64,000 nucleotides of DNA from an uncultured Kordiimonas sp. (GCA_947492375.1 CANLMI010000001.1:1240001-1304000); one strand, 5' to 3'; positions 37,408 to 46,000 are shown, counted from the stretch's first letter. Program-made: numbers and translations. Notes: a model not told the origin generated them from the sequence alone.

Positions 37408-37527
37408 TGCCCGTCATCCTTACAAGCCAGACGCCTGCCCCTAAGACCAAGCGCTTTAATCCATTGATCCAACAACAGTCTTGTTCACTGTTGCATGAAA
37501 AAGACGCCCGTTAGGGCGATAAAAATT

Positions 37528-37601
37528 TGGAGCGGGTGAAGGGAATCGAACCCTCGTCGTAAGCTTGGAAGGCTTCTGCTCTACCATTGAGCTACACCCG
37601 C
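37528..37601 (-). tRNA. tRNA-Gly (anticodon TCC)
   Basis: 74 nt on the minus strand with encoded CCA. Acceptor GCGGGTG/CACCCGC, discriminator T, anticodon loop CTTCCAA giving TCC, T-loop GGTTCGATTC. Between tRNA-Tyr and tuf copy 2; probably co-transcribed. Confidence 0.97.
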
Positions 37602-37662
37602 GAAATCATCTTACTTCTCTCACCAATCTCCTGCCCTAACATGGTCAGGAAAAAGAGAAAGG

Positions 37663-37748
37663 TGGTGGAGGGAGCAGGATTCGAACCTGCGTACTCATAC
37701 GAGAACGGATTTACAGTCCGTCGCCTTTAACCACTCGGCCATCCCTCC
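37663..37748 (-). tRNA. tRNA-Tyr (anticodon GTA)
   Basis: 86 nt on the minus strand with a long variable arm and encoded CCA. Acceptor GGAGGGA/TCCCTCC, discriminator A, anticodon loop CTGTAAA giving GTA. First transcribed element of the tRNA-tuf unit. Confidence 0.97.
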
Positions 37749-37793
37749 GACTGTCGAACATAAAAAGCACATGGCTTTTTGAAACAGTGAGGC

Positions 37794-37823
37794 GCAATAT
37801 GCCCATATCTTTTGTCATGTCAA
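37794..37823 (-). promoter_or_regulatory. Sigma70-type promoter of the tRNA-Tyr/tRNA-Gly/tuf unit
   Basis: Minus strand: -35 TTGACA (37823-37818, perfect), then a 17-18-nt spacer and -10 ATATTG or TATTGC near 37800-37794, followed by GCGCC. It lies about 45 nt upstream of the tRNA-Tyr 5' end. The GC-rich discriminator is typical of stringently controlled stable-RNA promoters. Confidence 0.65.
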
Positions 37824-37968
37824 CATGAAGTTGGTGACTTTTGCTTTTTTTTATCAGCAGGACATGCTCTATCCAGCATATTCAACAGGAATTGACAATA
37901 ACAGCCGTCAAGATAGGTTTGAAAAATAATATGACGAACGGCAAAACCACAAGGTGCAAAGCAAAGCG

Positions 37969-39060
37969 ATGTCCATAAAAACATCAAATACAGACAGCCG
38001 AATCCTTAAGAAGTTTTTCGGAGAAACGAAAAATGGTGAGGAAATATTTATATATAAACTTTCAAACCGCTTAGGCGCCTCTGTAGAAATCATTAACTAT
38101 GGAAGTACGGTTGTTTCAATCAATGTGCCTGATCGGAAAGGTCATATCGATAATGTTACACTTGGATTTGATTGCCTCAACGAGTATGAGAGACAGATTG
38201 AATATTTCGGCTCAACCATTGGCCGGTTCGCAAACCGAATAGCTAATGGCAAATTCACGTTGAATGATCAAACATACCATCTATCACAAAACGACAATGG
38301 TAACACACTACACGGTGGCCATAATGGCTTTGATTCCAAGGCTTGGGCCGCAGATGTGATCTTTGACAAAACGGACCACCCGATACTACATTTAAAAACA
38401 TCAAATTTCGATGGTGAAAATGGCTTTCCAGGCCTGGTAGAAGCAGAAGTAATATATCGTTTTGACAATGAAAATCAGCTCACAATCGATTACAAAGCCA
38501 AATCGAACGCCCCCACAATTATTAACCTGACCAACCACTGTTACTTTAACCTAAATGGGCATGGCAGTAATGACGCTACCGACCATTACCTACAGATAAA
38601 CAGCCAGCATTACACGCCTCTTAACACTGATATGGTTCCAACAGGAAACATTCAACCTGTTCAAGGCACCTCTTTTGATTTTTCTGTTAGCAAAAAAATC
38701 GCGGCAAATATTGATGATGCCTGTGAACAAATTGTGCTTGCGAATGGGTTTGATCATAACTGGGTCTTAAAAAATCAAAATTGCGATAAAATATTACACG
38801 CTGCAACGCTTTATTCACCGCAAACAGGCCGAACACTTGATGTTTTTACCGACCATACAGGCATACAATTTTATTCTGGAAATCACATTCAAGAACAAGC
38901 CTTCCCCAGAGCCAAAGCATTGCATGGACCAAGAAGCGGCATTTGCCTTGAGGCTCAGGGCTTTCCTGACAGCCCAAACCATATCAACTTCCCAACCAAT
39001 ACATTGAACCCGGATGAAATATACCGCAGACGAATCATATATAAATTCGATATCCGGTAA
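37969..39060 (+). CDS. Aldose 1-epimerase (galactose mutarotase family)
   Basis: 363 residues from ATG 37969 (MSIKTSNTDSRILKKFFGE); an in-frame GTG at 37954 is an alternative but has no ribosome binding site. Motifs NDNGNTLHGGHNGFDSKAW (catalytic-His region), NLTNHCYFNLNGHG and the C-terminal LEAQGFPDSPNH (catalytic Glu) identify GalM, which interconverts alpha and beta anomers of galactose or glucose. No signal peptide, so cytoplasmic. It is a lone gene, divergent from the tRNA-Tyr unit. Confidence 0.9.
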   Translation: MSIKTSNTDSRILKKFFGETKNGEEIFIYKLSNRLGASVEIINYGSTVVSINVPDRKGHIDNVTLGFDCLNEYERQIEYFGSTIGRFANRIANGKFTLNDQTYHLSQNDNGNTLHGGHNGFDSKAWAADVIFDKTDHPILHLKTSNFDGENGFPGLVEAEVIYRFDNENQLTIDYKAKSNAPTIINLTNHCYFNLNGHGSNDATDHYLQINSQHYTPLNTDMVPTGNIQPVQGTSFDFSVSKKIAANIDDACEQIVLANGFDHNWVLKNQNCDKILHAATLYSPQTGRTLDVFTDHTGIQFYSGNHIQEQAFPRAKALHGPRSGICLEAQGFPDSPNHINFPTNTLNPDEIYRRRIIYKFDIR

Positions 39061-39475
39061 CTTAAACGAAACACGGTAACTTACCCAAACAATCAGCCTC
39101 ATAGAACACTAAAGTGTGATTCACCACCTAATTTAGAATAACGAGCCCGTTATAAAATTTGTGATTATCCACACGAAAAAAACGGCGATTATCACAACTG
39201 TTTCAAAACCAACTTGTTTGGTCATTCTCAGTTTGACCACCTGTTATCTAATTCCATACGATTTCAAACAGTATCACGCCCTATACCTCATTAGGACAGA
39301 ATGGGCTTAGGCGTGACACACGGCGTTTGCGCGAATGCGAGTGATTAAAGGTATTTTGATCATAATTACTCAACCTCCTCAAACGACCGAACTAAAGCAT
39401 GGGGAAACTGCGTTTTACATGAACGAACGCAGAAAGGGTTATCGACTAACAAAGTCGATTATGAAAGGGAATATA
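39061..39475. other. Intergenic region galM to outer-membrane protein gene
   Basis: 415 nt with no convincing ORF. It contains a perfect DnaA-box-like TTATCCACA at 39165-39173 and, 20 nt later, a related GATTATCACAA. A weak promoter TTGACC-N18-TACGAT on the plus strand (39233-39262) could serve the downstream gene. No rRNA, tRNA or long hairpin was seen. Confidence 0.4.
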
Positions 39476-40291
39476 ATGTTAACAGTAAGGACAATAGTGC
39501 CAGTGGCACTATGTGCCTTAATTGCCGCGCCTATGCCTGCCTTCGCAGGTGCCTGGACGGCAAAAAAAGGTTCAGCTTATAATAAATTTGCCATCAACAC
39601 TTTTGATAGTTCAGCATCTTTTGGTCCAGAGCAAGAAGGCTTCGAAGAATTTACCGATCTCAATTTCACCTATTACGGCGAATACGGCATAACCGATGAT
39701 CTTACATTATTTGGCTCAGCCGCACTTAAACGCTTAACACGTACTGATTTCGGAAATGAAGTGACAAATGAGGGCTTTGGTGATGTTGATTTAGGGCTGC
39801 GTTATAATTTTTATAATGACGATTTTGTATTATCCGGCCAGTTTCTCTTTAAAGCCCCTTATCTTTATGACGAAGATGCAGACCTCCCGCTCGGTAACGG
39901 TCAGGAAGATTATGAATTTCGCCTGCTTTTTGGCAAATCGCTTGGCAAGCTTGGCTATTTTGGTGCCGAGGCAGGATATCGGTTCCGCGCAGGCGATCCG
40001 GTAGACGAATTCCGTTACCTGATTGAATATGGCTTTGACGTTACTGATAATGTATATTTACGCGCTAAATTAGACGGCACATTAAATGCACAAAGTGGTA
40101 ACAACCTCATCGATACACAGTCGGCAAACCCAGCCCTACCCCTTGCGTTTGACCTGGGTAAACTGGAAGCAACTGCAGGCTGGAAAATCAACGAAGACTT
40201 TGTTGGTGAGTTTACCGTGACAAGCAACCTATACGGTGACAACACATTGCGCGGTACTAACTTCCAGTTCGCTGTTGTTTATAGCTTCTAA
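39476..40291 (+). CDS. Predicted outer-membrane beta-barrel protein
   Basis: Start at ATG 39476, with AAGGGA 5 nt upstream; the in-frame extension to 39335 precedes the signal peptide and is rejected. 271 residues. The signal peptide MLTVRTIVPVALCALIAAPMPAFAG is cut near AFA. The mature part is built of alternating amphipathic strands (GDVDLGLRYNFYNDDFVLSGQFLFKAP, YFGAEAGYRFRAG) and ends in an aromatic residue (VVYSF), as outer-membrane barrels do. It resembles the phenol-degradation MetA/transporter-like barrel family. The ligand is unknown. 18 nt from the GT2 gene, so perhaps part of a glycan synthesis/export unit. Confidence 0.72.
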   Translation: MLTVRTIVPVALCALIAAPMPAFAGAWTAKKGSAYNKFAINTFDSSASFGPEQEGFEEFTDLNFTYYGEYGITDDLTLFGSAALKRLTRTDFGNEVTNEGFGDVDLGLRYNFYNDDFVLSGQFLFKAPYLYDEDADLPLGNGQEDYEFRLLFGKSLGKLGYFGAEAGYRFRAGDPVDEFRYLIEYGFDVTDNVYLRAKLDGTLNAQSGNNLIDTQSANPALPLAFDLGKLEATAGWKINEDFVGEFTVTSNLYGDNTLRGTNFQFAVVYSF

Positions 40292-40308
40292 TCAGATAGT
40301 AGAAAATC

Positions 40309-41799
40309 ATGGATATTTTGGCGTCTATTATTTTAGCTGGGCATTTTAGCCTGCTGTTACTTTTGTGCTTTTATGGTGCCCACAGGGTACATTTGTCGAT
40401 ACTGGCGAAACGCTTATACAAACCCAAGGCGCCGAAATATCATTTTGATGAACTCCCCATCGTTACAGTTCAATTGCCAGTATTTAACGAAAAATTTGTT
40501 GTCGAGCGGCTTATCAACACGATAGCAGCCCTCGATTACCCATCTGATAAACTACAAATTCAGATACTGGACGATTCCACCGATGAAACTAAAGACTTAA
40601 TTGCTGAAAAAGTCGCCTTTCACAAGGAAAGCGGTGTTTGGATAGACCATATCCACCGCACTGATCGCCGCGGGTTTAAAGCAGGTGCATTAGCTGAGGC
40701 CATGCATCTCGTCAAAGGTGAATTCATAGCCATCTTTGACGCTGATTTTGTACCCAATACAGACCTACTGACGCGGGCTATTCATCACTTAGCTGACCCG
40801 GCAGTTGGTATGGTACAAACAAGGTGGGAGCATTTAAATAGGGATTTTAGCCTTTTAACACGCGCGCAAGCGATCATGCTCGACGCGCATTTTGTTATCG
40901 AACAAGTCGCCCGCGATCAAAGTGGTGCTTTCTTTAACTTTAATGGCACTGCCGGCATATGGCGCAAAATTGCGATCGAAGACGCTGGCGGTTGGCAGGC
41001 TGATACAATCACTGAAGACCTTGACTTAAGCTATCGGGCGCAACTGAAAGGATGGAAATTTTCATACCTAAGAGACATTGGCTGCCCGAGTGAATTACCT
41101 GTCAATATGAATGCATTCAAAAGCCAACAACACCGCTGGGCCAAAGGCGCGATTGAAGTTATGAAAAAAATGTTGGTGACAATATGGAAGGCACCAATAT
41201 CCAAAGGCAAAAAAATTGAAGCAACCCTGCACCTCACCAGCAACTTGTCTTATATGCTGATGCTTATTGATAGCTTGCTGTTCCTTCTACCAAGTATTTT
41301 TATCGCCGGACAAGACCGCTTGGCACTTGCCTTATGGATAGATCTACCCTTATTTGCACTTGCAACACTCAGCCACCTCTTTTTCTTTATGATGGGACAA
41401 AAACTATTCTTCGGGCGGGTACTTGATAAACTGATATATCTGCCGCTTTTGATGGCGATAGCAATCGGCCTAAGCATTAACAATGGCCGTGCCGTTCTTG
41501 AAGCCCTATTTGGCCACAGAAGCGCCTTTGTTCGCACCCCCAAACTCGGCGATGCGGCAATCGATAAAACAGCTACCCCCAAGCAACAAACAACATACGC
41601 GTCTGTCATATCGCGCTGGGGTGACATGATCGAAATGGCACTAGGTTTGTTCTATGCCGTGTTTCTAGGGCTCGCGGTTTACAATGAACTCTGGATGGTA
41701 ATACCGTTCCTGACAATTTTTACAGCAGGCTTCTTTTTTGCTGGAACAGAAAGCATTAAAGAACGCGTTGGTGAACGCATTCGCTTGAGGCGAACTTGA
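40309..41799 (+). CDS. Membrane glycosyltransferase family 2 (cellulose-synthase-like)
   Basis: 496 residues: an N-terminal membrane helix (about 4-26), a GT2 catalytic domain and four or five C-terminal membrane helices. Catalytic motifs are DDSTD (88-92), DADF (144-147), TED (235-237) and QQHRW (273-277): the D, DxD, TED, Q(Q)xRW pattern of processive beta-glycosyltransferases such as cellulose, glucomannan and CslA-type synthases. It would extend a polysaccharide at the inner membrane from a nucleotide sugar. No PilZ domain is visible. It overlaps the GT-C gene by 4 nt. Confidence 0.85.
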   Translation: MDILASIILAGHFSLLLLLCFYGAHRVHLSILAKRLYKPKAPKYHFDELPIVTVQLPVFNEKFVVERLINTIAALDYPSDKLQIQILDDSTDETKDLIAEKVAFHKESGVWIDHIHRTDRRGFKAGALAEAMHLVKGEFIAIFDADFVPNTDLLTRAIHHLADPAVGMVQTRWEHLNRDFSLLTRAQAIMLDAHFVIEQVARDQSGAFFNFNGTAGIWRKIAIEDAGGWQADTITEDLDLSYRAQLKGWKFSYLRDIGCPSELPVNMNAFKSQQHRWAKGAIEVMKKMLVTIWKAPISKGKKIEATLHLTSNLSYMLMLIDSLLFLLPSIFIAGQDRLALALWIDLPLFALATLSHLFFFMMGQKLFFGRVLDKLIYLPLLMAIAIGLSINNGRAVLEALFGHRSAFVRTPKLGDAAIDKTATPKQQTTYASVISRWGDMIEMALGLFYAVFLGLAVYNELWMVIPFLTIFTAGFFFAGTESIKERVGERIRLRRT

Positions 41800-43154
41800 A
41801 CAGCCTCGCACACACCATACCCAACTTTACTGCGCCTATTGGCGTAGAAACAAAGAATAATGCTGTAAAATTTCTTTGCGTGATCTTTATGGCTTTATCT
41901 TTGCTATCAGCATACATTCCTGAGGTAGCACCCGAATTTACGGGCAGCTTGTATATTATTAATCACTTCGCCCTCACTTTCATTATGCTAACAGTATGGT
42001 ATTTGAGGCCTAATGGACAAAATGTTGTTTTAATATCAGCAATCATTGCACAAATTTTATTGTTATTTGCAGAACCTTTTACAACACATGACGTAGCCCG
42101 CTATATGTGGGACGGTGCTGTTCTCCTCAATGGGTTTGACCCTTATATTATCACACCAAATGACACAGAAGTTGAGCACTTGCGGGCATTATGGCCCACA
42201 CCAGAAGAGCACGCGAAATATCCAACGATTTACCCTCCTTTTGCCATTAGCCTATTAGCAGTCACAGCATCATTTGGCCCCAAAGCAGCACCAATAGCCT
42301 GGAAGGTAATGACAACAAGCGTAGCAATTATAACAATAATCCAGAGTAAAAAACTTCTGACCCTCTACGGGAAAGAACGGCATTTTCCCCTTGTAGCTTT
42401 GTCACCGTTATTATTAATGGAAAGCGGTATTGGCACGCACCTTGATATATTTTGCGCTCTTTTTATCGTGCTCGCACTAATACATTACAAACAAAGAAAT
42501 TTCATAACTGTTGGTACCCTACTTGGCCTTTGCTTTACTATTAAATTCTTACCTGCTGTCATCCTCTTTCCACTTGCAATCAAGGCAGGCTTTCCAAAGA
42601 TCACACGAAACACTATAGCGCTATGCGGAAGCTTCCTTGCCACTGCAACAGTAATCTACGCCATTGCGCTTTTGGCTGATCTACAGGTGGTTGGTGTACT
42701 CTCTACATTTCTACAGAAATGGCGATTTGGCTCGCCAATATTTTCATATCTATCTATGAATGTAAGTGAGGCAGAACTGTTGTTTATCTTAGGGGGAATT
42801 GCTCTCAGTCTACTTTGCATCGTTCTTTTAAAGGCGCAGCAGTCAACTACCCTAAGCTGCCAAATTATGTATGCAATTCCGCTTCTGATAAGCCCAGTGG
42901 TGTTCCCCTGGTATTTACTCGTCTTTATTCCCCTTATCGCCCTGCGGCCTTCAATAACACTTCTCTTATGGTGTTCAGCGCTACCGCTGACATATGAAGT
43001 TCTGGATCAATATAATGCGGCTGGCGTTTGGGCATTCGCGGCTTGGCCTGTGACTGTAACAGGTGTGGTACTATTGATTGGAATCACCCTAGATATAACA
43101 TTAGGTATAACACCTGATAGTACACTAAAGCACCTCAAGCGACTAATGACATAA
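41796..43154 (+). CDS. Polytopic membrane protein, GT-C/GT87-like mannosyltransferase candidate
   Basis: 452 residues with about 10-12 hydrophobic segments. It starts at TTG 41796, with GAGG 5 nt upstream, overlapping the GT2 stop (TTGA): translational coupling. A short loop after the second or third helix has TTHDVARYMWDGAVLLNGFDPY, resembling the acidic first-loop motif (DxxxYxxxG...NPY) of polyprenol-phosphate-dependent GT-C glycosyltransferases (DUF2029/GT87). It probably works with the GT2 on the same glycan. The family assignment is by topology and this loop only. Confidence 0.65.
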   Translation: MNSLAHTIPNFTAPIGVETKNNAVKFLCVIFMALSLLSAYIPEVAPEFTGSLYIINHFALTFIMLTVWYLRPNGQNVVLISAIIAQILLLFAEPFTTHDVARYMWDGAVLLNGFDPYIITPNDTEVEHLRALWPTPEEHAKYPTIYPPFAISLLAVTASFGPKAAPIAWKVMTTSVAIITIIQSKKLLTLYGKERHFPLVALSPLLLMESGIGTHLDIFCALFIVLALIHYKQRNFITVGTLLGLCFTIKFLPAVILFPLAIKAGFPKITRNTIALCGSFLATATVIYAIALLADLQVVGVLSTFLQKWRFGSPIFSYLSMNVSEAELLFILGGIALSLLCIVLLKAQQSTTLSCQIMYAIPLLISPVVFPWYLLVFIPLIALRPSITLLLWCSALPLTYEVLDQYNAAGVWAFAAWPVTVTGVVLLIGITLDITLGITPDSTLKHLKRLMT

Positions 43155-43233
43155 AAATATATTTTCTTTATTTTCAATAACTTAAAATATTTTATCGACA
43201 TTGTTGAAATTTTATTCTTGTCAATTCTGATTA

Positions 43234-43257
43234 GGTGTACTACATAACTAATACACC
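43234..43257. promoter_or_regulatory. Palindromic operator candidate of the GntR/ABC operon
   Basis: A 24-bp imperfect palindrome with arms GGTGTACTA and TAATACACC (9 of 12 base pairs match), overlapping a possible promoter TTGTCA (43218-43223)-N17-TACATA (43241-43246). YtrA-type GntR repressors bind dyads at their own operon promoters, so this is the likely autoregulatory site for the regulator encoded at 43671. Confidence 0.55.
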
Positions 43258-43404
43258 GGCACAATAAAACGCCTAAACAGTTCTTAAGAACGGAAGGCAC
43301 AGCGAGGAAATAGCCGGGTAATTCGGATCTCTCCCAGTCCGGGTTATGACAGCGAAAAGAAAAAGGGCCACTAAAAATAATAAGGCTCAAAACAGCGAGG
43401 AAAC

Positions 43405-43439
43405 AAAATGGGGGTCGGCAACACACCGATCCCCATTTT
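43405..43439. terminator. Strong leader hairpin upstream of the small ORF/gntR operon
   Basis: A 14-bp stem (one G-U) with arms AAAATGGGGGTCGG and CCGATCCCCATTTT and a 7-nt loop. It has TTTT at its 3' edge on the plus strand and TTTTGTTT on the minus strand, so it can be an attenuator or a bidirectional terminator. The ATG of the 30-codon ORF at 43408 is buried in the stem. Confidence 0.6.
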
Positions 43440-43500
43440 AAAAAACGACAGCATTAATAAAAAGGGTGCAATAGCCCAAATAACAAAACTAAAACAATAA
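43408..43500 (+). CDS. Possible 30-residue leader peptide
   Basis: ATG with GAGG 8 nt upstream; the peptide is MGVGNTPIPILKNDSINKKG and 10 more residues, ending 19 nt before the next ATG. No similarity recognised. Its start codon is inside the strong hairpin at 43405-43439, so translation would be structure-controlled. It could equally be a chance ORF. Confidence 0.25.
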   Translation: MGVGNTPIPILKNDSINKKGAIAQITKLKQ

Positions 43501-43519
43501 AACAGCGAGGAAACAGATA

Positions 43520-43657
43520 ATGTCTATTACACAATATCAAAAACTAAAACGCAGCGAACGTCGTATCCGCCGCATTGCCCGCGCAACAGGCAAAGCGCAA
43601 GGTTCAATTCAGCAAAATCAGGCAATTGCCGGCTTTGCTTTCGCACAAGTTTCCTAA
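43520..43657 (+). CDS. Small basic protein preceding gntR
   Basis: 45 residues, MSITQYQKLKRSERRIRRIA then ATGKAQGSIQQNQAIAGFAF and AQVS. Preceded by GAGGAAA at a workable distance and ending 13 nt before the GntR start, so probably the first gene of the operon. The N-terminal half is strongly Arg/Lys-rich and likely helical; the rest is Gln/Ala-rich. No known family recognised. Confidence 0.5.
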   Translation: MSITQYQKLKRSERRIRRIARATGKAQGSIQQNQAIAGFAFAQVS

Positions 43658-43670
43658 GAAAGGATAGCAT

Positions 43671-44030
43671 ATGAAGCCGGATTGGACGGACAGTCAGCCG
43701 ATCTACCGGCAACTGAGGGACAAGGTAGTGACAGCAATTATGGAAGGAGCCCTCGCGGAAGGCGAGGCCCTCCCCTCTGTCAGAACAGTTGCAGTTGACC
43801 TGCAAATTAACCCGATTACTGCCTCAAAAGCCTATCAGGAGCTGGTTATGGATGGATTAGTGGAAAAACGACGCGGGCTTGGTATGTTCGTAGTTGATGG
43901 TGCGCGCGACAAGCTGATGGAAGCTGAGCGCGACCGGTTTTTAAATGATGAATGGCCTCGTGTGATGGAAACAATCAGACGCCTTGGGCTGGACGCAGAC
44001 GAGCTGCTTAAACGCGGCCTATCAAATTAA
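43671..44030 (+). CDS. GntR-family transcriptional regulator, YtrA subfamily
   Basis: 119 residues. The N-terminal winged helix (PIYRQLRDKVVTAIMEGALAEGEALPSVRTVAVDLQINPITASKAYQELVMDGLVEKRRGLGMFV, about 10-74) is followed by a short helical dimerisation tail with no large effector domain. That is the YtrA-subfamily layout, usually encoded with ABC transporters and repressing them. AAGGA lies 6 nt upstream of the ATG. It directly precedes the ATPase gene and likely binds the palindrome at 43234-43257. Confidence 0.85.
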   Translation: MKPDWTDSQPIYRQLRDKVVTAIMEGALAEGEALPSVRTVAVDLQINPITASKAYQELVMDGLVEKRRGLGMFVVDGARDKLMEAERDRFLNDEWPRVMETIRRLGLDADELLKRGLSN

Positions 44031-44043
44031 GGGAGGAGATATC

Positions 44044-44901
44044 ATGAGTGAATATGTGATAGAAGCCAACAACCTCTCGAAAACATTCGGCGACTTTAAA
44101 GCACTTGATAATGTAAGCTTCAAAATGCCAATTGGCCGTATTGTTGGCGTTATCGGCGAAAACGGCGCTGGCAAAACAACCATGCTTAACGCAGTTTTGG
44201 GCCTCAGTTCTTACGAAGGTGATCTTCGCGTTAACGGCCACGACCCTATGAAAGAACGCAACAAGCTAATGCAGGATGTGTGCTTCATCGCGGACGTAGC
44301 AACCTTACCAAAATGGATGAAGGTTTCAGACGTTATCGACTATGTTGAAAGCGTACACCCGCGTTTCAACCGCGCGAAAGCAATGGACTTCCTGAACCGC
44401 ACAAGTGTTCCCCTTAACCGCAAAGTAAAAGCGCTTTCCAAAGGGATGACAGTTCAAGTTCATTTGGCTGTTGTAATGGCGATTGATGCGAAACTTTTGG
44501 TGCTTGATGAGCCAACACTTGGCCTCGACATCATCTTCAGAAAGCAATTTTATCAAAGCTTGCTCGAAGAATATTTTGACGAAGAGCGCACCATCATTAT
44601 TACAACCCACCAAGTCGAAGAAGTAGAACATATTCTATCCGATGTGATTTTCATCAAAGGTGGTAAAATTGTGCTCGAAGAAGAGATGGAAGACCTCACG
44701 CAGATCTTCATCGAATTGATGGTTGCACCAGGCAATGAAGAGAAAGCACAAGCTTTGGGCCCCATTAGAAAAGGCGCAAACTTTGGCCGCACAACATGCA
44801 TTTACAAAGGCGTTTCACGCGAGGAATTGAACGCTCTCGGCGAGACAAGAAGGCTTGGTCTTGCTGATATCTTTGTAGCGACAATGACAGGAGAAGGGTA
44901 A
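44044..44901 (+). CDS. ABC transporter ATP-binding protein (YtrB-like)
   Basis: 285 residues from ATG 44044, which has GGGAGGAG upstream; the in-frame extension to 43984 overlaps gntR. Walker A GENGAGKTT (38-46), a degenerate signature LSKGMTVQV, Walker B LLVLDEPTLGLD and the H-loop ITTHQVEEVEH. Closest in style to the ATPases of YtrA-regulated exporters that respond to cell-envelope stress or antibiotics. It pairs with the permease that overlaps its stop codon. Confidence 0.87.
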   Translation: MSEYVIEANNLSKTFGDFKALDNVSFKMPIGRIVGVIGENGAGKTTMLNAVLGLSSYEGDLRVNGHDPMKERNKLMQDVCFIADVATLPKWMKVSDVIDYVESVHPRFNRAKAMDFLNRTSVPLNRKVKALSKGMTVQVHLAVVMAIDAKLLVLDEPTLGLDIIFRKQFYQSLLEEYFDEERTIIITTHQVEEVEHILSDVIFIKGGKIVLEEEMEDLTQIFIELMVAPGNEEKAQALGPIRKGANFGRTTCIYKGVSREELNALGETRRLGLADIFVATMTGEG

Positions 44902-45830
44902 TGAATAATAATTATATAGCCCTCATTAAACGCGATTTCTTGGAAGGTAAAGGTGGATATTTATGGGCACCGGCAATTGCCTTAGGCATTGCGGTTTTCT
45001 TTTCACTACTTCCCATACTCGGCCTTACAGATAGCGGCAATGTGTTTGTGATCAACCAAGACAATATTGATTTACAAGAGTTTCTGGGGAGGATTAATGA
45101 GCATACCCCTGAGGAAATCAGCGCAGGTGCCACATTTATCCTAAGCGGCTTTGCATCCCTTGTTTGGATACCACTTCCTTTTGTGATCGTCTTTACCCTT
45201 TTGGATCAGCTATATAGCGAACGTAAAGACAAATCTGTTTTATTCTGGAAATCAATGCCTGTTTCAGACACAGAAGAAGTATTAGCAAAACTTATCATGC
45301 CGGTGTTTGTAGCTCCGATAATCTATTTGGGAATTTTCTTTGCTGGCACACTGATCTTTGCCTTTATCTTAAGCATTGTATCGCTTTTCATCGGTGGACC
45401 AATCATTGAATTGTGGCCAATCTGGAACCTTATACAAGGTTCTATTGTCTTGATCCTAACTTTCTTCACAATGCTTTTATGGACAGCACCATTACTTGCC
45501 TGGTTAATGCTCGTGTCTGCATACGCACCGAAAGTTCCTTTCATCTTTGCTTTCGCACCACCAGCATTCATTATCGCACTTGAGGCAATTATGTTTGAAG
45601 GCACAAAATTTGCTGAATGGATTGGCAATCGTCTTGGTGGCTGGATAGAACATGTAGAAGGTATTCGCCATTACCGCGTTGATGATCTTGAAGATTTATT
45701 CAGAGTTAGTTGGGATTTCCTTGGTTCGATAATCGGGCACAGCCTAACAAGTGGAAGTTTCTGGGCGGGCATCATCATAGCAGCAGCCTTCCTATTCGGT
45801 GCGATTGAAATCCGCAAACGGGCAATGTAG
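44901..45830 (+). CDS. ABC transporter permease (ABC-2 type)
   Basis: 309 residues with six hydrophobic segments (about 20-40, 104-122, 138-165, 180-205, 212-232 and 285-305). The start overlaps the ATPase stop by one base (TAATG). With the ATPase it would form a homodimeric or two-component exporter; the substrate is unknown. Confidence 0.8.
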   Translation: MNNNYIALIKRDFLEGKGGYLWAPAIALGIAVFFSLLPILGLTDSGNVFVINQDNIDLQEFLGRINEHTPEEISAGATFILSGFASLVWIPLPFVIVFTLLDQLYSERKDKSVLFWKSMPVSDTEEVLAKLIMPVFVAPIIYLGIFFAGTLIFAFILSIVSLFIGGPIIELWPIWNLIQGSIVLILTFFTMLLWTAPLLAWLMLVSAYAPKVPFIFAFAPPAFIIALEAIMFEGTKFAEWIGNRLGGWIEHVEGIRHYRVDDLEDLFRVSWDFLGSIIGHSLTSGSFWAGIIIAAAFLFGAIEIRKRAM

Positions 45831-45841
45831 GGGTAGAGAAT

Positions 45842-45943
45842 ATGACACAGAAATTATCTATCCTGTCAAAACTCATACAAAATGACGCAAAGCCAAGCAT
45901 GCCAATTCAATTGATAAAGCACGCGAAAAAGAAAAAGCGCTGA
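45842..45943 (+). CDS. Possible 33-residue basic peptide at operon end
   Basis: MTQKLSILSKLIQNDAKPSM then a basic end (HAKKKKR). It starts 12 nt after the permease stop with a GGGGTAGAG-like site upstream and ends just before the terminator at 45961. No family recognised; the size, position and Lys-rich end are the only support. Confidence 0.35.
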   Translation: MTQKLSILSKLIQNDAKPSMPIQLIKHAKKKKR

Positions 45944-45960
45944 TATTATATAAGCAAGTT

Positions 45961-45985
45961 AAAAGGCAGGGAAACCTGCCTTTTT
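45961..45985. terminator. Bidirectional terminator between the ABC operon and rlmB
   Basis: AAAAGGCAGG-GAAA-CCTGCCTTTTT: a perfect stem with a stable GAAA tetraloop, A-run on one side and T-run on the other. It lies between convergent genes and can terminate both. Confidence 0.92.
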
Positions 45986-46000
45986 CTATTTATCCAAATC

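Larger units (their letters stand above)
43299..43513 (+). repeat. Three direct copies of ACAGCGAGGAAA in the operon leader
   Basis: The 12-mer ACAGCGAGGAAA occurs at 43299-43310, 43392-43403 and 43502-43513. The second and third precede ATG codons by 4 and 6 nt and contain GAGG, so they can act as ribosome binding sites for the small ORFs at 43408 and 43520. The first is followed directly by TAG and has no near ATG. Confidence 0.6.

Noticed and set aside
39165-39190. Replication origin signal (DnaA-box-like TTATCCACA plus a related site)
   Set aside because: Only one perfect box, with no dnaA, gidA, parAB or AT-rich unwinding cluster nearby; more likely chance.
43346-43441. 31-codon ORF (MTAKRKRATKNNKAQNSEET...)
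   Set aside because: Overlaps the 30-codon ORF in another frame, no good ribosome binding site, runs through the strong hairpin; probably chance.
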